Of a stretch of 64,000 nucleotides of DNA, positions 52,032-61,071 are shown in pieces. Made by a program: the position numbers and the translations under genes. The stretch is taken from contig NZ_JAGGPU010000010.1 in NCBI RefSeq assembly GCF_018613605.1, forward strand, positions 371,946 to 435,945, in the 5' to 3' direction. The notes beneath the pieces are model-generated. The model saw only the letters and a list, made by a program, of their open reading frames with translations. It had not been told where the DNA came from and made no database searches. Source of the DNA: Pedobacter sp. ISL-64 (GTDB taxonomy: Bacteria > Bacteroidota > Bacteroidia > Sphingobacteriales > Sphingobacteriaceae). Numbering within the stretch: position 1 is the first letter of the stretch; each line of letters begins with the position of its first letter.

Positions 52032-52766
52032 ATGCGTAGGCTAAGCATTGATATTGGAAATTCTGCTGTTAAGGTTGCAGTTTTTGCAGATAAGGAAATT
52101 ATTCACCATCAGCGTTTCAATAAAATTGGGATACTTGATCTGGCTCAATTGATTGAGAAATTTTCGCCAGCGAAATCCATCATCAGTAGTGTTAACCAGG
52201 AAGTTGGACCATTAGAAGTATTTTTAAAAAAGCATACCGAGTACATCCGTTTTTCAGCCATGTTGACGAACGGTGTACAAAATAGATATAAAACGCCAGT
52301 TACTTTAGGATTAGATAGATGGGCTGCTGTTTTGGGTGCAAATGGCTTACATCCAACAAACGCAAGTTTAGTGGTTGATGCAGGTACCTGTATTACTTAC
52401 GATGTTTTAAGTAGCACGAAGGAATATTTTGGCGGAAGTATAAGCCCTGGTATTAGCATGCGTTTTAAAGCTGTACACGAATTTACTGGCCGTTTGCCTT
52501 TGGTGGAGTGGGATGCAAATGAGGCTATTGTGGAAGGTACTGATACCCAATCGGCAATCAAAAACGGCGTTTTACAAGGAATAATAAACGAAATTGAAGG
52601 CTTTATTGCCCTAAATAATAAAAAAGAAAGTGCTCTGAAGGTAATTATAACGGGGGGTGATGCTAATTTTTTGTATAAACAATTACAAAACAGCATCTTT
52701 GCGCCTCAAATTATAAAAGATCCTTACTTAGTATTAAAAGGATTAAATGAAGCTATTGCAGATTAA
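52032..52766 (+). CDS. coaX: Type III pantothenate kinase
   Basis: 244 residues, normal for CoaX. It phosphorylates pantothenate in the first step of CoA synthesis. Motifs: SIDIGNSAVKVAVF (phosphate 1, about 4-17), PVTLGLDRWAAVLGA, VVDAGTCITYDVL (phosphate 2, about 117-129), GGSISPGISMRFKAVHEFTGRLP and VIITGGDA. Cytoplasmic. The stop codon is one base before the start of the outer-membrane gene, so coaX, the outer membrane protein and lptC form a tight operon. TATATTTG (52008-52015) and TAGCTTTG (51921-51928) upstream are promoter candidates. Confidence 0.96.
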   Translation: MRRLSIDIGNSAVKVAVFADKEIIHHQRFNKIGILDLAQLIEKFSPAKSIISSVNQEVGPLEVFLKKHTEYIRFSAMLTNGVQNRYKTPVTLGLDRWAAVLGANGLHPTNASLVVDAGTCITYDVLSSTKEYFGGSISPGISMRFKAVHEFTGRLPLVEWDANEAIVEGTDTQSAIKNGVLQGIINEIEGFIALNNKKESALKVIITGGDANFLYKQLQNSIFAPQIIKDPYLVLKGLNEAIAD

Positions 52767-52767
52767 A

Positions 52768-54060
52768 ATGTACAAAAGAATAAATTATATTGCAGCCATA
52801 CTCGTTCTAGTTTGTGGTTTAAGTGCTCAGGCACAGGTTACCACTTCATCACCATATTCAAGATATGGACTTGGAAATATAAAGGGATCTTTGTTGCCCC
52901 AGCTTAGAGCAATGGGTGGAATTTCTACCGCAGTGGGTAAAGTTACAGGGTTCAATTATATTAATATGCAAAACCCTGCATCTTATGCCGGGATAACTTT
53001 AACCACCATTGATGTGGGAATGAGTGCTGGTTTAACCAATCTTTCGCGAAACAATTTAAGCGAAACGAGTTTCAATTCTACTTTTAGTCATTTGGCATTT
53101 GCCGCTCCGGTTACCAAAAGATCGGCCTTGAGTTTTGGTATTTTGCCTTACTCGGATTTGGGTTATTCTTACAGAAATACCACCAAAGTTGATACAACCA
53201 CTTTAGACCAGCTTTATGAAGGCGAAGGCGGCTTATCAAAGGCTTATTTAGGTTATGGTTATCGTTTTGGCGATCATTTAAGAATTGGTGGTAACTTAGA
53301 ATATATTTTTGGTAACCTTCAAACTACCCGGGCTACCGAATTTCAATCGGCTGGGTCTTACAATGCTAAACTTCAAAATAAAAACAGTGTTGGCGGTATA
53401 AATTACTCTTATGGCATACAGTACGATTTTAATATCGGTAAGAAAACAATTATGACCCTGGGTTATTCTGGAAGTACTTCCGGGAAAATAAATTCAACGC
53501 AAACTTCTTTTGCTACGTTCTACACAAGAGATCTGAATGGTAATGAAAACCCTGCAGCCGATACGTTAAATATCGCGAATAACGGAAAATCTAACCTTAC
53601 CTTGCCATTAACGCACAATTTTGGGATCTCTATCCAGCAAAATGATAAGTGGATGATTGGTGCCGATTTTAGAATGAGTAAATGGTCTGCAACAAGTATC
53701 AATAATGTAAACCAAGGTTTGCAAGATAGCTGGGGCGCTTCTTTGGGTGGCCAGTGGACGCCAGATGCATTTTCTTACAACAGTTATATGAAACGTGTAG
53801 ATTACCGCCTTGGTTTTAATTACGATAAAACTTATATCAAAATCGGTAATCAGGATATCAAACAAATGGGTGCATCGTTAGGTTTTGGCTTCCCGTTGCC
53901 TACTGCTAATGGTGGTTCAGCATTTTATAAAATCAACTTTACAACCGAGTTCGGACAAAGGGGAACATTAACCGATAATCTTGTTAAAGAGAAGTTTATT
54001 AATTTCCACTTAGGCTTTACCTTGAACGATACCTGGTTCCGTAAGTACCGTGTAGACTAA
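52768..54060 (+). CDS. Outer-membrane beta-barrel protein (in coaX-lptC operon)
   Basis: 430 residues from the second in-frame ATG (52768); the earlier one (52747) would overlap coaX. Signal peptide MYKRINYIAAILVLVCGLSAQAQ. The mature part has many alternating strands rich in Gly, Tyr and Asn with aromatic ends (RSALSFGILPYSDLGYSY, GYGYRFGDHLRIGGNLEYIF) and a final strand ending FHLGFTLNDTWFRKYRVD, the pattern of a membrane barrel. Homologues lie with coaX and lptC in many Bacteroidota, so a role in outer membrane or LPS assembly is a guess. lptC starts within its stop codon (TAATG). Confidence 0.8.
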   Translation: MYKRINYIAAILVLVCGLSAQAQVTTSSPYSRYGLGNIKGSLLPQLRAMGGISTAVGKVTGFNYINMQNPASYAGITLTTIDVGMSAGLTNLSRNNLSETSFNSTFSHLAFAAPVTKRSALSFGILPYSDLGYSYRNTTKVDTTTLDQLYEGEGGLSKAYLGYGYRFGDHLRIGGNLEYIFGNLQTTRATEFQSAGSYNAKLQNKNSVGGINYSYGIQYDFNIGKKTIMTLGYSGSTSGKINSTQTSFATFYTRDLNGNENPAADTLNIANNGKSNLTLPLTHNFGISIQQNDKWMIGADFRMSKWSATSINNVNQGLQDSWGASLGGQWTPDAFSYNSYMKRVDYRLGFNYDKTYIKIGNQDIKQMGASLGFGFPLPTANGGSAFYKINFTTEFGQRGTLTDNLVKEKFINFHLGFTLNDTWFRKYRVD

Positions 54061-54632
54061 TGAATTTAAGAACATTTTTATATGGTCTGTTTCTGGTGTT
54101 GCCTTTTTTTCTGGCTTCCTGTGGAGACGACGATCTAAAAAATGCCAATTCAGTCTCAGCAAATAAAGTAATCCTGTCCAGGGATCGGACCATTGGTGTC
54201 GATATCACTTATAGCGATTCGGCCAGAATTAAGGCTAAAGGTTATGCCCCGATAATGGATAAGGTTACGCCTTCGAACGGAAGCGCTTATCAGGAAATGA
54301 TTAAGGGTGTAAATATCGATTTTTATAACCCTAACGGAACCATTGATGGAAACCTGGTTTGCGATTACGCCATCAGGAAGGATAATGAGCTTAAAACCGA
54401 ATTTAGGAAAAATGTAGTCGTAAAAAACAGTAAGGGCGATACTTTCTCTTCGCAGGAACTGATCTGGGATGAATCGAAGAAGATTTTTTATTCCAATCAA
54501 AGGGTATATGTGAAAGGAGTAGATGGAAGCATAGGTGAGGGCATCAACTTTAAAGCTCCGCAGGATTTTAGTACCTATGAAATGGATAGTGGAAACGGTG
54601 AACTGAATATGAAGGAAGGTGTAGCGCCGTAG
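54060..54632 (+). CDS. lptC: LptC-like LPS export protein, lipoprotein
   Basis: 190 residues. Lipobox LASC gives Cys21, so it is anchored as a lipoprotein instead of by a membrane helix as in E. coli, which is common in Bacteroidota. The rest is beta-rich with the LptC pattern: ITYSDSARIKAKGYAPIMDKV, INIDFYN-type, EFRKNVVVKNSKGDTFSSQELIWDESKKIFYSNQRVYVKG. It bridges LptB2FG to LptA during LPS transport. Start overlaps the upstream stop codon (TAATG). Identity is clear, exact role by homology. Confidence 0.88.
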   Translation: MNLRTFLYGLFLVLPFFLASCGDDDLKNANSVSANKVILSRDRTIGVDITYSDSARIKAKGYAPIMDKVTPSNGSAYQEMIKGVNIDFYNPNGTIDGNLVCDYAIRKDNELKTEFRKNVVVKNSKGDTFSSQELIWDESKKIFYSNQRVYVKGVDGSIGEGINFKAPQDFSTYEMDSGNGELNMKEGVAP

Positions 54633-54943
54633 TCTAAATGAGTGAATGATAGAATTTTGAATGAGTGAATGTTAATGGATTTACTTTGTAATGTCCTTCA
54701 ATAATTCCATCAACTACAAATTCAACATTTAATAATGCACCAATTCAAATAACTCGGGGATTTAATCATTCAAAATTCAGTCATTCTATCATTCAATAGT
54801 TCTGTCATTCAAACATTAAAACAGGGCTTGTATTTGCTTAAAAATTAAACACTTGATAAATAAAATTTTGTGTTTTCTTTTTTGAGGCAAATTTGTATCT
54901 TGCGCCCTCTTAAAAAAGAACTAAATAAATTTATAATTACAAT
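54633..54943. repeat. Inverted GAATGA repeats between lptC and the PpiD-like gene
   Basis: AATGAGTGAATG (54637-54648) and GAATGAGTGAATG (54659-54671) form a direct repeat around ATAGAATTTT. Their inverse appears at 54764-54797 (TCATTCAAAATTCAGTCATTC and TATCATTCAAT). The 311 bp gap can fold into a long hairpin. The last 60 bp include TATCTTGC (54896-54903), a near match to the -7 consensus for the next gene. No ORF is supported. Confidence 0.6.
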
Positions 54944-57028
54944 ATGGGATTAATGACATTTTTGCGTAACCGTGCAGGCTATATTCTAGTTTTTGCCATC
55001 GGTTTTGCAATTGTTGCATTTTTAGTAGGTGATGCAATTAACGTGGGTAAACCTTTTTGGGCAGCAGATCAAAAAGTTGTAGGATCAATTGATGGTAAGG
55101 ATATCAGTATTGATGAATTCGGACCAAAGGTTGATCAGGGTGTAAACCAGATGAAACAACAATATGGCGGCAGTGCAAATGCACAGATGACTGCTATGGC
55201 TGTTGACCAGGCATGGAATGCAGAGTTAGCAAAAGTTTTGTTAACTAAAGAGTACGATCGTTTAGGTTTAACAGTTTCTGAAGATGAACTGGTAGATTTA
55301 TTACAAGGCCAAAACCCTAGCCCCCTTATTAAACAATATTTCTCTAATCCTCAGACAGGACAGTTAGACCGTGCTACCTTGATGAACTTTCTAAAATCGA
55401 AAGAACCTCAGGCTTTGCAACAATCTACCATGTTACAGGAAGAAATTAAAAATCAGGCCCTGCAGACAAAATATTCTAACCTGATCCGTAATTCGGTTTA
55501 TGTAACTTCTTTAGAAGCTACTGATGAATATACCAACCGCAATAAACTGGCTAATTTTAAATACGTAAGTTTAGATTATACTTCTATTCCTGATGCTTCT
55601 GTTAAATTAACAGACAACGACTACTCAGAATATTATGAGCAGAACAAAGCACGGTTTAACAATCCACAAGAAACACGTGCTTTCGAATACGTTACTTTCA
55701 GTATCAGCCCAACCAAAGCAGATTCATTGGCAATCAAAGCTCAGGTAGATAAAATTGCTGCTGATTTCCAGGTGGCTAAAAACGATTCACTTTTCGCAGC
55801 GATCAATTCAGACGTAAAAGTTCCGTTCACTTATATCACAAAAGGGAAATTAGATCCAGCGGTTGATTCAGCAGTATTTGCTTTACCGGCAGGCAGTTTT
55901 TACGGCCCTAAATTAAGCGGTAACTCGTACAAAATTGTAAAGGTAGTGTCTACCCGTATTTCACCAGACTCGGTAAAAGCAGCACATATCTTAATCGATC
56001 CGGCTAAAGTGGGTGGTGAAGATAAGGCGATCAAATTAGCAGATTCATTAAAAGGCTTAATCCTAAAAGGAGGAAACTTTGCCGAACTGGCTAAAAACTA
56101 CAGTGTAGATGGTTCGAAAGATAAAGGTGGTGAAATGCCAGCTTTTGCCCGCGGACAAATGGTGCCTGAATTTGAAAACGCAGCTTTTGATGGTAAAGTA
56201 GGCGATCTTAAAGTGGTAAAATCTCAATTTGGTTATCATGTGATGAAAATCGAAAAACAGATCGGTTCATCTAAAGTAGCTAAATTAGCTTACGTAGAAA
56301 AAGCATTAAATGCGAGTAGCAAAACTCAAGCAGCTGCTTACAAAGCCGCCAGCAATTTCTTAACTGATGTAAAAGGTAACGACTTTAGCAAATTTGCAGC
56401 ACAAAAAGGATTAAAAGTTGCTGTTGCTGATAAGGTTGCATCAACACAAGGATTTGCAGCTGGATTAGATAATCCACGTAAATTAATTCAGGATGCTTAC
56501 GCAGCAGATAAAGGTGATGTATTACCTGAAATTTATACCATGAGCAATGCTTATGTTGTGGCGCGTTTAACTACCATCAGCCCGAAAGGTATTTTATCAC
56601 TAGCTGATGCGAAGAAAGAAATCGAACCAATGGTAATTAATGCCGTTAAAGCAAAACAGCTGAAAGAAAAACTAGCTAACGCAGGTAAGGGAAGTATTGA
56701 GCAGGTTGCAGCTAAAGTTGCACGTCCGGTTAATCCAGTACAGAATGTCGTATTTGCTAACCCGGTAATCCCGGGTGTGGCACAGGAAAATGCTTTAGTA
56801 GGAAGCGTTTTCGGTTCACAGCCAGGTAAAGTATCTGCTCCTGTTCAGGGCGAACGCGGTATTTATGTGTTTTCAGTTGATGGATTTACCAGTCCTGCAC
56901 CAATTGCCAACATGTTCAAACAAAAAGAAAGCATGATGTTAAGTTTAGGACAGCGTTCATTAGGATCGGCTTTCCAGGCTTTACAGGAAAATGCAAAGAT
57001 AAAAGACAATCGCGTGAAATTCTATTAA
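54944..57028 (+). CDS. PpiD/SurA-like periplasmic peptidyl-prolyl isomerase
   Basis: 694 residues. One N-terminal membrane segment (about 12-30, GYILVFAIGFAIVAFLVGDAIN), then a SurA_N-type chaperone domain (about 40-200), a parvulin PpiC domain (about 345-445, VKAAHILIDPAKVGG to SQFGYHVMKIEKQ) and a C-terminal chaperone half with a second weak parvulin-like region. The layout is that of PpiD, an inner-membrane chaperone that helps fold envelope proteins leaving Sec. Bacteroidota PpiD proteins often carry only one active PpiC. Terminator follows directly. Confidence 0.92.
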   Translation: MGLMTFLRNRAGYILVFAIGFAIVAFLVGDAINVGKPFWAADQKVVGSIDGKDISIDEFGPKVDQGVNQMKQQYGGSANAQMTAMAVDQAWNAELAKVLLTKEYDRLGLTVSEDELVDLLQGQNPSPLIKQYFSNPQTGQLDRATLMNFLKSKEPQALQQSTMLQEEIKNQALQTKYSNLIRNSVYVTSLEATDEYTNRNKLANFKYVSLDYTSIPDASVKLTDNDYSEYYEQNKARFNNPQETRAFEYVTFSISPTKADSLAIKAQVDKIAADFQVAKNDSLFAAINSDVKVPFTYITKGKLDPAVDSAVFALPAGSFYGPKLSGNSYKIVKVVSTRISPDSVKAAHILIDPAKVGGEDKAIKLADSLKGLILKGGNFAELAKNYSVDGSKDKGGEMPAFARGQMVPEFENAAFDGKVGDLKVVKSQFGYHVMKIEKQIGSSKVAKLAYVEKALNASSKTQAAAYKAASNFLTDVKGNDFSKFAAQKGLKVAVADKVASTQGFAAGLDNPRKLIQDAYAADKGDVLPEIYTMSNAYVVARLTTISPKGILSLADAKKEIEPMVINAVKAKQLKEKLANAGKGSIEQVAAKVARPVNPVQNVVFANPVIPGVAQENALVGSVFGSQPGKVSAPVQGERGIYVFSVDGFTSPAPIANMFKQKESMMLSLGQRSLGSAFQALQENAKIKDNRVKFY

Positions 57029-57049
57029 ATAGAAAATACGTAATTTTGT

Positions 57050-57083
57050 AACCGTTCCGATGATTAGTCGGAACGGTTTTTTT
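57050..57083 (+). terminator. Terminator after PpiD-like gene
   Basis: AACCGTTCCGA (57050-57060) pairs with TCGGAACGGTT (57068-57078) and is followed by a T-run. It starts 22 bp after the stop codon. Confidence 0.9.
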
Positions 57084-57093
57084 ATTTAAGGCC

Positions 57094-57609
57094 ATGGAAA
57101 TTCAGGAAAACATTATTAATAAAGTAGCTAATAGCGGTTTAATAACCTTAAATCTCGAAGATTTTTATCATAAAGGCGAAAGAGTGGTTTATGATATAGT
57201 GGATAATCTATTTCATGGTTTAATGTTAAGAGAAAAGGATTTTAGAGAGTTTATCAAAACTCACGATTGGGCGCAATATCAGGATAAGAATGTAGCCATT
57301 ATCTGCTCTGCTGATGCAATTGTACCTACCTGGGCTTATATGCTGCTGGCGAATAAACTAAAGCCATATGCCAATGAAGTAGTATTTGGCGATTTAAATA
57401 CATTGGAAGCTGTTTTATTTACCAAGGCATTGGCTAAAATTAATCCGCAAGATTATGCCAACGAGCGCGTGGTGGTAAAAGGATGTGGAGATATTGAAGT
57501 TCCGGTTTCAGCCTATGTTGAGGTAACCAATTTACTTACCCCGGTAGTTAAAAGCATTATGTTTGGCGAGCCCTGCTCTACTGTTCCCGTATATAAAAGA
57601 AAAGATTAA
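57094..57609 (+). CDS. DUF2480 family protein
   Basis: 171 residues, cytoplasmic, full length for the family. Start ENIINKVANSGLITLNLEDFYHKGERVVYDI and VVVKGCGDIEVPVSAYVEVTNLLTPVVKSIMFGEPCSTVPVYKRK are typical. The DUF2480 family is nearly confined to Bacteroidota, and conserved Cys residues (GCGD, EPCST) near the C-terminus suggest a metal or redox centre. Function unknown. Confidence 0.9.
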   Translation: MEIQENIINKVANSGLITLNLEDFYHKGERVVYDIVDNLFHGLMLREKDFREFIKTHDWAQYQDKNVAIICSADAIVPTWAYMLLANKLKPYANEVVFGDLNTLEAVLFTKALAKINPQDYANERVVVKGCGDIEVPVSAYVEVTNLLTPVVKSIMFGEPCSTVPVYKRKD

Positions 57610-57711
57610 ATTTTGGTTTGCTTTTTGTATATCTTCATAGAGGAAAGAATTTAACCACATTTTTTTAGGAAACAGTTCTTTCCCAACAACACACAAATGA
57701 GTACAAAAGCA

Positions 57712-58485
57712 ATGAAGAAATTATTTATAACCGTCACGGCTGGCTTATGCAGTCTTTTGGCAACGGCTCAGCAACTTCCCCTGAAGAAAGAGGCCGTATT
57801 TCAGGAAGGTGAAGTTTTGCAATATAAATTAAGGTACGGATTTATAACGGCGGCAGAAGCCACGATTAAGGTAGCCAATTCTGATTTAAAGTTTGATAAC
57901 AAGCCTACCTATAAACTTACGGTTGATGCGCAGACTTCGGGAACTTTTGATGTGTTTTATAAGATAAGAGATCATTACGATTCATATATCGATAAAACTG
58001 ACCTTTTACCTTACTTCTATCAAGAGAATATCCGTGAGGCCAGTTATAGACGCCAGGATAAGGCACGTTTTACGCAGGATGCAAAGAAAGTAGTTTCGAA
58101 CAGAGGGACTTTTACAACACCGACTAATCAGACTTTTGATCTGGTTTCAGCTTATTATTTTGCCCGGAGCCTGGATATCGGTAAAATAAAAGTGGGCGAT
58201 AAGTTTAAACTGAACTATTTTTTAGGAGATGAGATTTCGGCACTTGAAGTAGAATATGTTGGTAAGGAAACGATAAAAAGTAAATTAGGGAACATCCGCT
58301 GTTTAAAATTTAGTCCATCCATTAAACCGGGAAGGATCTTTAAAAAAGATAGCCGGTTATACCTTTGGGTAACTGACGATGGAAACCGCGTACCGGTAAA
58401 GGCTCAGGTAGAGATATTGGTTGGTGCGGTAACCATGGAATTAAAATCGGCCAGTGGCCTGAAATATGCTTTAGCAAAAGAATAA
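57712..58485 (+). CDS. DUF3108 domain-containing secreted protein
   Basis: 257 residues from the second in-frame ATG (57712), which gives a good signal peptide MKKLFITVTAGLCSLLATAQ; the first ATG (57697) is five codons upstream. The rest is beta-rich with AVFQEGEVLQYKLRYGFITAAEATIKV and YFLGDEISALEVEYVGKETIKSKLGNIRCLKF, the typical DUF3108 pattern. Often found beside the DUF3109 gene, as here, where the stop and start overlap (TAATG). Role unknown. Confidence 0.9.
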   Translation: MKKLFITVTAGLCSLLATAQQLPLKKEAVFQEGEVLQYKLRYGFITAAEATIKVANSDLKFDNKPTYKLTVDAQTSGTFDVFYKIRDHYDSYIDKTDLLPYFYQENIREASYRRQDKARFTQDAKKVVSNRGTFTTPTNQTFDLVSAYYFARSLDIGKIKVGDKFKLNYFLGDEISALEVEYVGKETIKSKLGNIRCLKFSPSIKPGRIFKKDSRLYLWVTDDGNRVPVKAQVEILVGAVTMELKSASGLKYALAKE

Positions 58486-59051
58486 TGATGATAGAAGTTG
58501 AACAGGTGCTGGTGCACGAGGATGTATTGAAGGAAAATTTTGTTTGTAATTTAAGCAAATGTAAAGGAATCTGTTGTGTGGAAGGTGATTCGGGTGCACC
58601 ATTGGATAATGACGAAAAAGCCGTTTTGGAAGAGATTTATCCGAAAATAAAACACCTGTTGAATGAAAAAGGCATTAAAGCCATTGAGGAACAAGGCGTT
58701 TACGTAGTTGATGAAGATGGCGATTTAACCACCCCTTGCGTAGATAAAAATAAAGAATGTGCTTACGTGCTTTTTGAGGGTGGTATTACGAAGTGTGCCA
58801 TTGAAAAAGCGTATGAGCAGGGTATTGTAGATTGGCAGAAGCCGATTTCTTGTCACCTTTACCCTATCCGGATAACGAAATATCCAGAATTCGACGTGCT
58901 AAATTACGATCGCTGGCATATCTGTCACGACGCCTGTACCTTTGGCCGTGAATTAAAGGTTCCCGTTTATAGTTTTTTAAAAGGACCGCTCATCCGTAAA
59001 TACGGTGAAGCGTGGTATAAAGAACTGGAAAGTTCTGTGGCGGCGATGTAA
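58485..59051 (+). CDS. DUF3109 family Cys-rich protein
   Basis: 188 residues, cytoplasmic. CNLSKCKGICCVEGDSG near residue 22-36, with CVDKNKECAYVLFEGGITKCAIEKA, CHLYPIRITKYP and CHDACTFGREL further on, supply eight or more conserved Cys, in the pattern of the YkgJ-like family which binds zinc or iron. Translationally coupled to the DUF3108 gene through a TAATG overlap. Function unknown. Confidence 0.9.
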   Translation: MMIEVEQVLVHEDVLKENFVCNLSKCKGICCVEGDSGAPLDNDEKAVLEEIYPKIKHLLNEKGIKAIEEQGVYVVDEDGDLTTPCVDKNKECAYVLFEGGITKCAIEKAYEQGIVDWQKPISCHLYPIRITKYPEFDVLNYDRWHICHDACTFGRELKVPVYSFLKGPLIRKYGEAWYKELESSVAAM

Positions 59052-59422
59052 TATGCCTGGAGCAGTCGTCATGCTCAGCTTGACTGGGCATCTTAATGCT
59101 TGGTAGGGACTTATTTAGTTGCCGTTCTATTGTATAAAGTTCCCGTTTTCAGCTACCGTGTGGACACATCTTTTGGGATTGATCTTTACCTCATTTTAAT
59201 TTTGAGAGGAATTCTCCAGGGAAAAAAATACTTGCTGAGGAGCATTAATTTAAGACCTGACTCAGTTCAAGAACACTCCCAGAAAAGATCAGGTAACGTA
59301 ACACAAAACGTCTCTCTTGTCAATAAAATTAAATCACCTATAGTATAGGACACTACTGGAAAGCCAGCAAAAGGGCCGTATTTAATTACCCCCGCTTTAC
59401 GTGTTCTGTACCCTTTGTTGCT

Positions 59423-59490
59423 ACCAAGTTAACCCCAAGGTTACCCCAGGGTTACCTTTTCTTTACCTTCTGGTTACCTAAAAGGTAAAG
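59423..59490. repeat. Cluster of GGTTACC-like heptamers
   Basis: AGTTAACCCC, AGGTTACCCC, GGGTTACC, CTTTACC, GGTTACC and the inverse AGGTAAAG succeed each other at roughly 10-12 base spacing. GGTTACC and GGTAACC are mutual complements, so the block can pair with itself. It may be a protein-binding array or the edge of a lost element. Confidence 0.5.
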
Positions 59491-59748
59491 CCAGGGCCGG
59501 TATTGGCCGATTGGCCACACTCGTTATGGTTACGTTGCCCTAAAGCAGGCTGCAACAAATACCCGGTTATTGCACCGCAGGCCAGCTGTAACGGTTCATT
59601 TTAGCTCATTTTGCGTGTAAATTGGTCCATTTTAGCTCAAAATGCGGTGCCTTGCTGCCAATCCGCTAGGTTTGAGTATGGATTTAAATATACCGGTATA
59701 AACAGCATCCATTTTGAACAAACATTTTTTCAATAAAAAACAAAAATT

Positions 59749-59844
59749 ATGGCAATGTATTCAAAAAGCGCAAATGGCGCATTGTCGGGTAAAGAGCAAC
59801 CGATGGAAAGATTAAACAATAAAACAGTAATATCTACTGCTTAA
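59749..59844 (+). pseudogene. 5' stub of a DUF6266-type gene
   Basis: The frame encodes 31 residues beginning MAMYSKSANGALSGK, which matches the conserved beginning of Bacteroidota DUF6266 proteins (YSKGANGxFSGK). After the GK the usual continuation (VGSVxGSxW) is replaced by EQPMERLNN and the frame stops at 59842-59844. The upstream A-rich leader (CAATAAAAAACAAAAATT) looks intact. Therefore it is a gene truncated by deletion or recombination. Family match is from recall, not alignment. Confidence 0.45.
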
Positions 59845-59961
59845 ATAACATGATCGACTAAAATTTAGGAAATAATACAATATCGAGCAATATCACGACG
59901 AAATTCGTCTTATAAAATTTTGATATTTAGTCATTCAGATATTAAGAATGTCAAAATTAAG

Positions 59962-59992
59962 TTGTTTTTTGCCGAAATCTAACTTACTTTAG
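59962..59992 (+). promoter_or_regulatory. Putative promoter of the rfbBCDA operon
   Basis: TTG at 59962-59964, 20 bases, TACTTTAG at 59985-59992. Spacing matches the Bacteroidota consensus, and the -7 differs from TAnnTTTG at one position. It gives a leader of about 20 bases before the GTG start at 60019. Confidence 0.5.
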
Positions 59993-60018
59993 CGGAACTG
60001 AAAAATCATTTAATAACT

Positions 60019-61071
60019 GTGAAAAAAATCTTAATTACTGGTGGTGCAGGCTTTATTGGCTCTCATGTAGTTCGCCGTTTTGTTAACAACTATCCTCAAT
60101 ATGAGATCGTCAATTTAGATAAACTTACCTATGCTGGTAATCTGGCTAACTTAACCGATATTGAAAATAAGCCAAATTATAGATTTGTAAAGGAAGATAT
60201 TACTGATGCGAATGCGATGTTCGATCTGTTTAAAACAGAAAACTTCGACGCAGTTATTCACTTAGCGGCAGAAAGCCATGTAGATCGTTCTATTTCTGAT
60301 CCAACAGCTTTTGTCATTACCAATGTAATCGGGACAGTAAATTTATTGAATGCTGCCCGCGAATATTGGAAAGGTGATTATCACAAAAAGCGTTTTTACC
60401 ATGTAAGTACCGATGAGGTTTACGGTGCTTTAGGTGAAGAAGGGATGTTTACCGAAACCACTGCTTACGATCCACATAGCCCTTATTCGGCATCAAAAGC
60501 GAGTTCAGATCACTTTGTAAGGGCCTACCATGATACTTATGGGATGGATTGTGTAATTTCTAATTGTTCTAATAATTATGGTTCTCATCATTTTCCTGAG
60601 AAATTGATTCCATTGGCCATTAATAATATCAAAAACAACAAACCTGTACCCGTTTATGGTAAAGGCGAAAACGTACGTGATTGGTTATGGGTAGAAGACC
60701 ATGCCAGAGCAATTGATGTGATTTTCCATAATTCTAAAACAGGAGATACTTATAACATTGGTGGACATAACGAGTGGAAAAATATTGATCTGATCAATTT
60801 GCTTTGCACCATTATGGATCAAAAATTAGGCCGAGAAGCTGGTGAATCGGCCAAACTGATTACCTATGTAACCGACCGCGCGGGGCATGATTTGCGTTAT
60901 GCGATTGATTCGAGTAAACTGCAAAATCAATTGGATTGGGTACCAAGCTTACAATTTGAAGAAGGGTTGGCCAAAACAGTAGACTGGTATTTACAAAACG
61001 AAGACTGGTTAAACAATGTAACCTCTGGTAATTATCAATCTTATTACGAACAGCAGTACAACAATAAATAA
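60019..61071 (+). CDS. rfbB: dTDP-glucose 4,6-dehydratase
   Basis: 350 residues, starting with GTG (60019-60021). Second step of dTDP-L-rhamnose synthesis. Rossmann motif ITGGAGFIGSHVVRRF (about 5-20), HLAAESHVDRS, the catalytic VSTDEVYG (Thr-Asp-Glu) and YSASKASSDHFV (Tyr-x3-Lys) are present, along with the NIGGHNEW end. Intact length. First of four genes; stop and next start overlap (TAATG). Cytoplasmic. Alternative names rmlB or similar describe the same enzyme. Confidence 0.96.
   Translation: MKKILITGGAGFIGSHVVRRFVNNYPQYEIVNLDKLTYAGNLANLTDIENKPNYRFVKEDITDANAMFDLFKTENFDAVIHLAAESHVDRSISDPTAFVITNVIGTVNLLNAAREYWKGDYHKKRFYHVSTDEVYGALGEEGMFTETTAYDPHSPYSASKASSDHFVRAYHDTYGMDCVISNCSNNYGSHHFPEKLIPLAINNIKNNKPVPVYGKGENVRDWLWVEDHARAIDVIFHNSKTGDTYNIGGHNEWKNIDLINLLCTIMDQKLGREAGESAKLITYVTDRAGHDLRYAIDSSKLQNQLDWVPSLQFEEGLAKTVDWYLQNEDWLNNVTSGNYQSYYEQQYNNK

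Larger units (their letters stand above)
59052..60018. other. 967 bp region with DUF6266-type stub and repeats
   Basis: No intact gene is supported. It holds an apparently random frame at 59100-59348, a GGTTACC cluster (59423-59490), a pair of CATTTTAGCTCA-type direct repeats (about 59596-59645), a truncated DUF6266-like start (59749-59844) and the rfb promoter (59962-59992). GC content and word use vary along it, as in a former insertion site. The rfbBCDA operon begins on its right edge. Confidence 0.5.

Noticed and set aside
59100..59348. 82-codon plus-strand frame
   Set aside because: No family features, poor start context and irregular composition; likely chance in a degenerate region.
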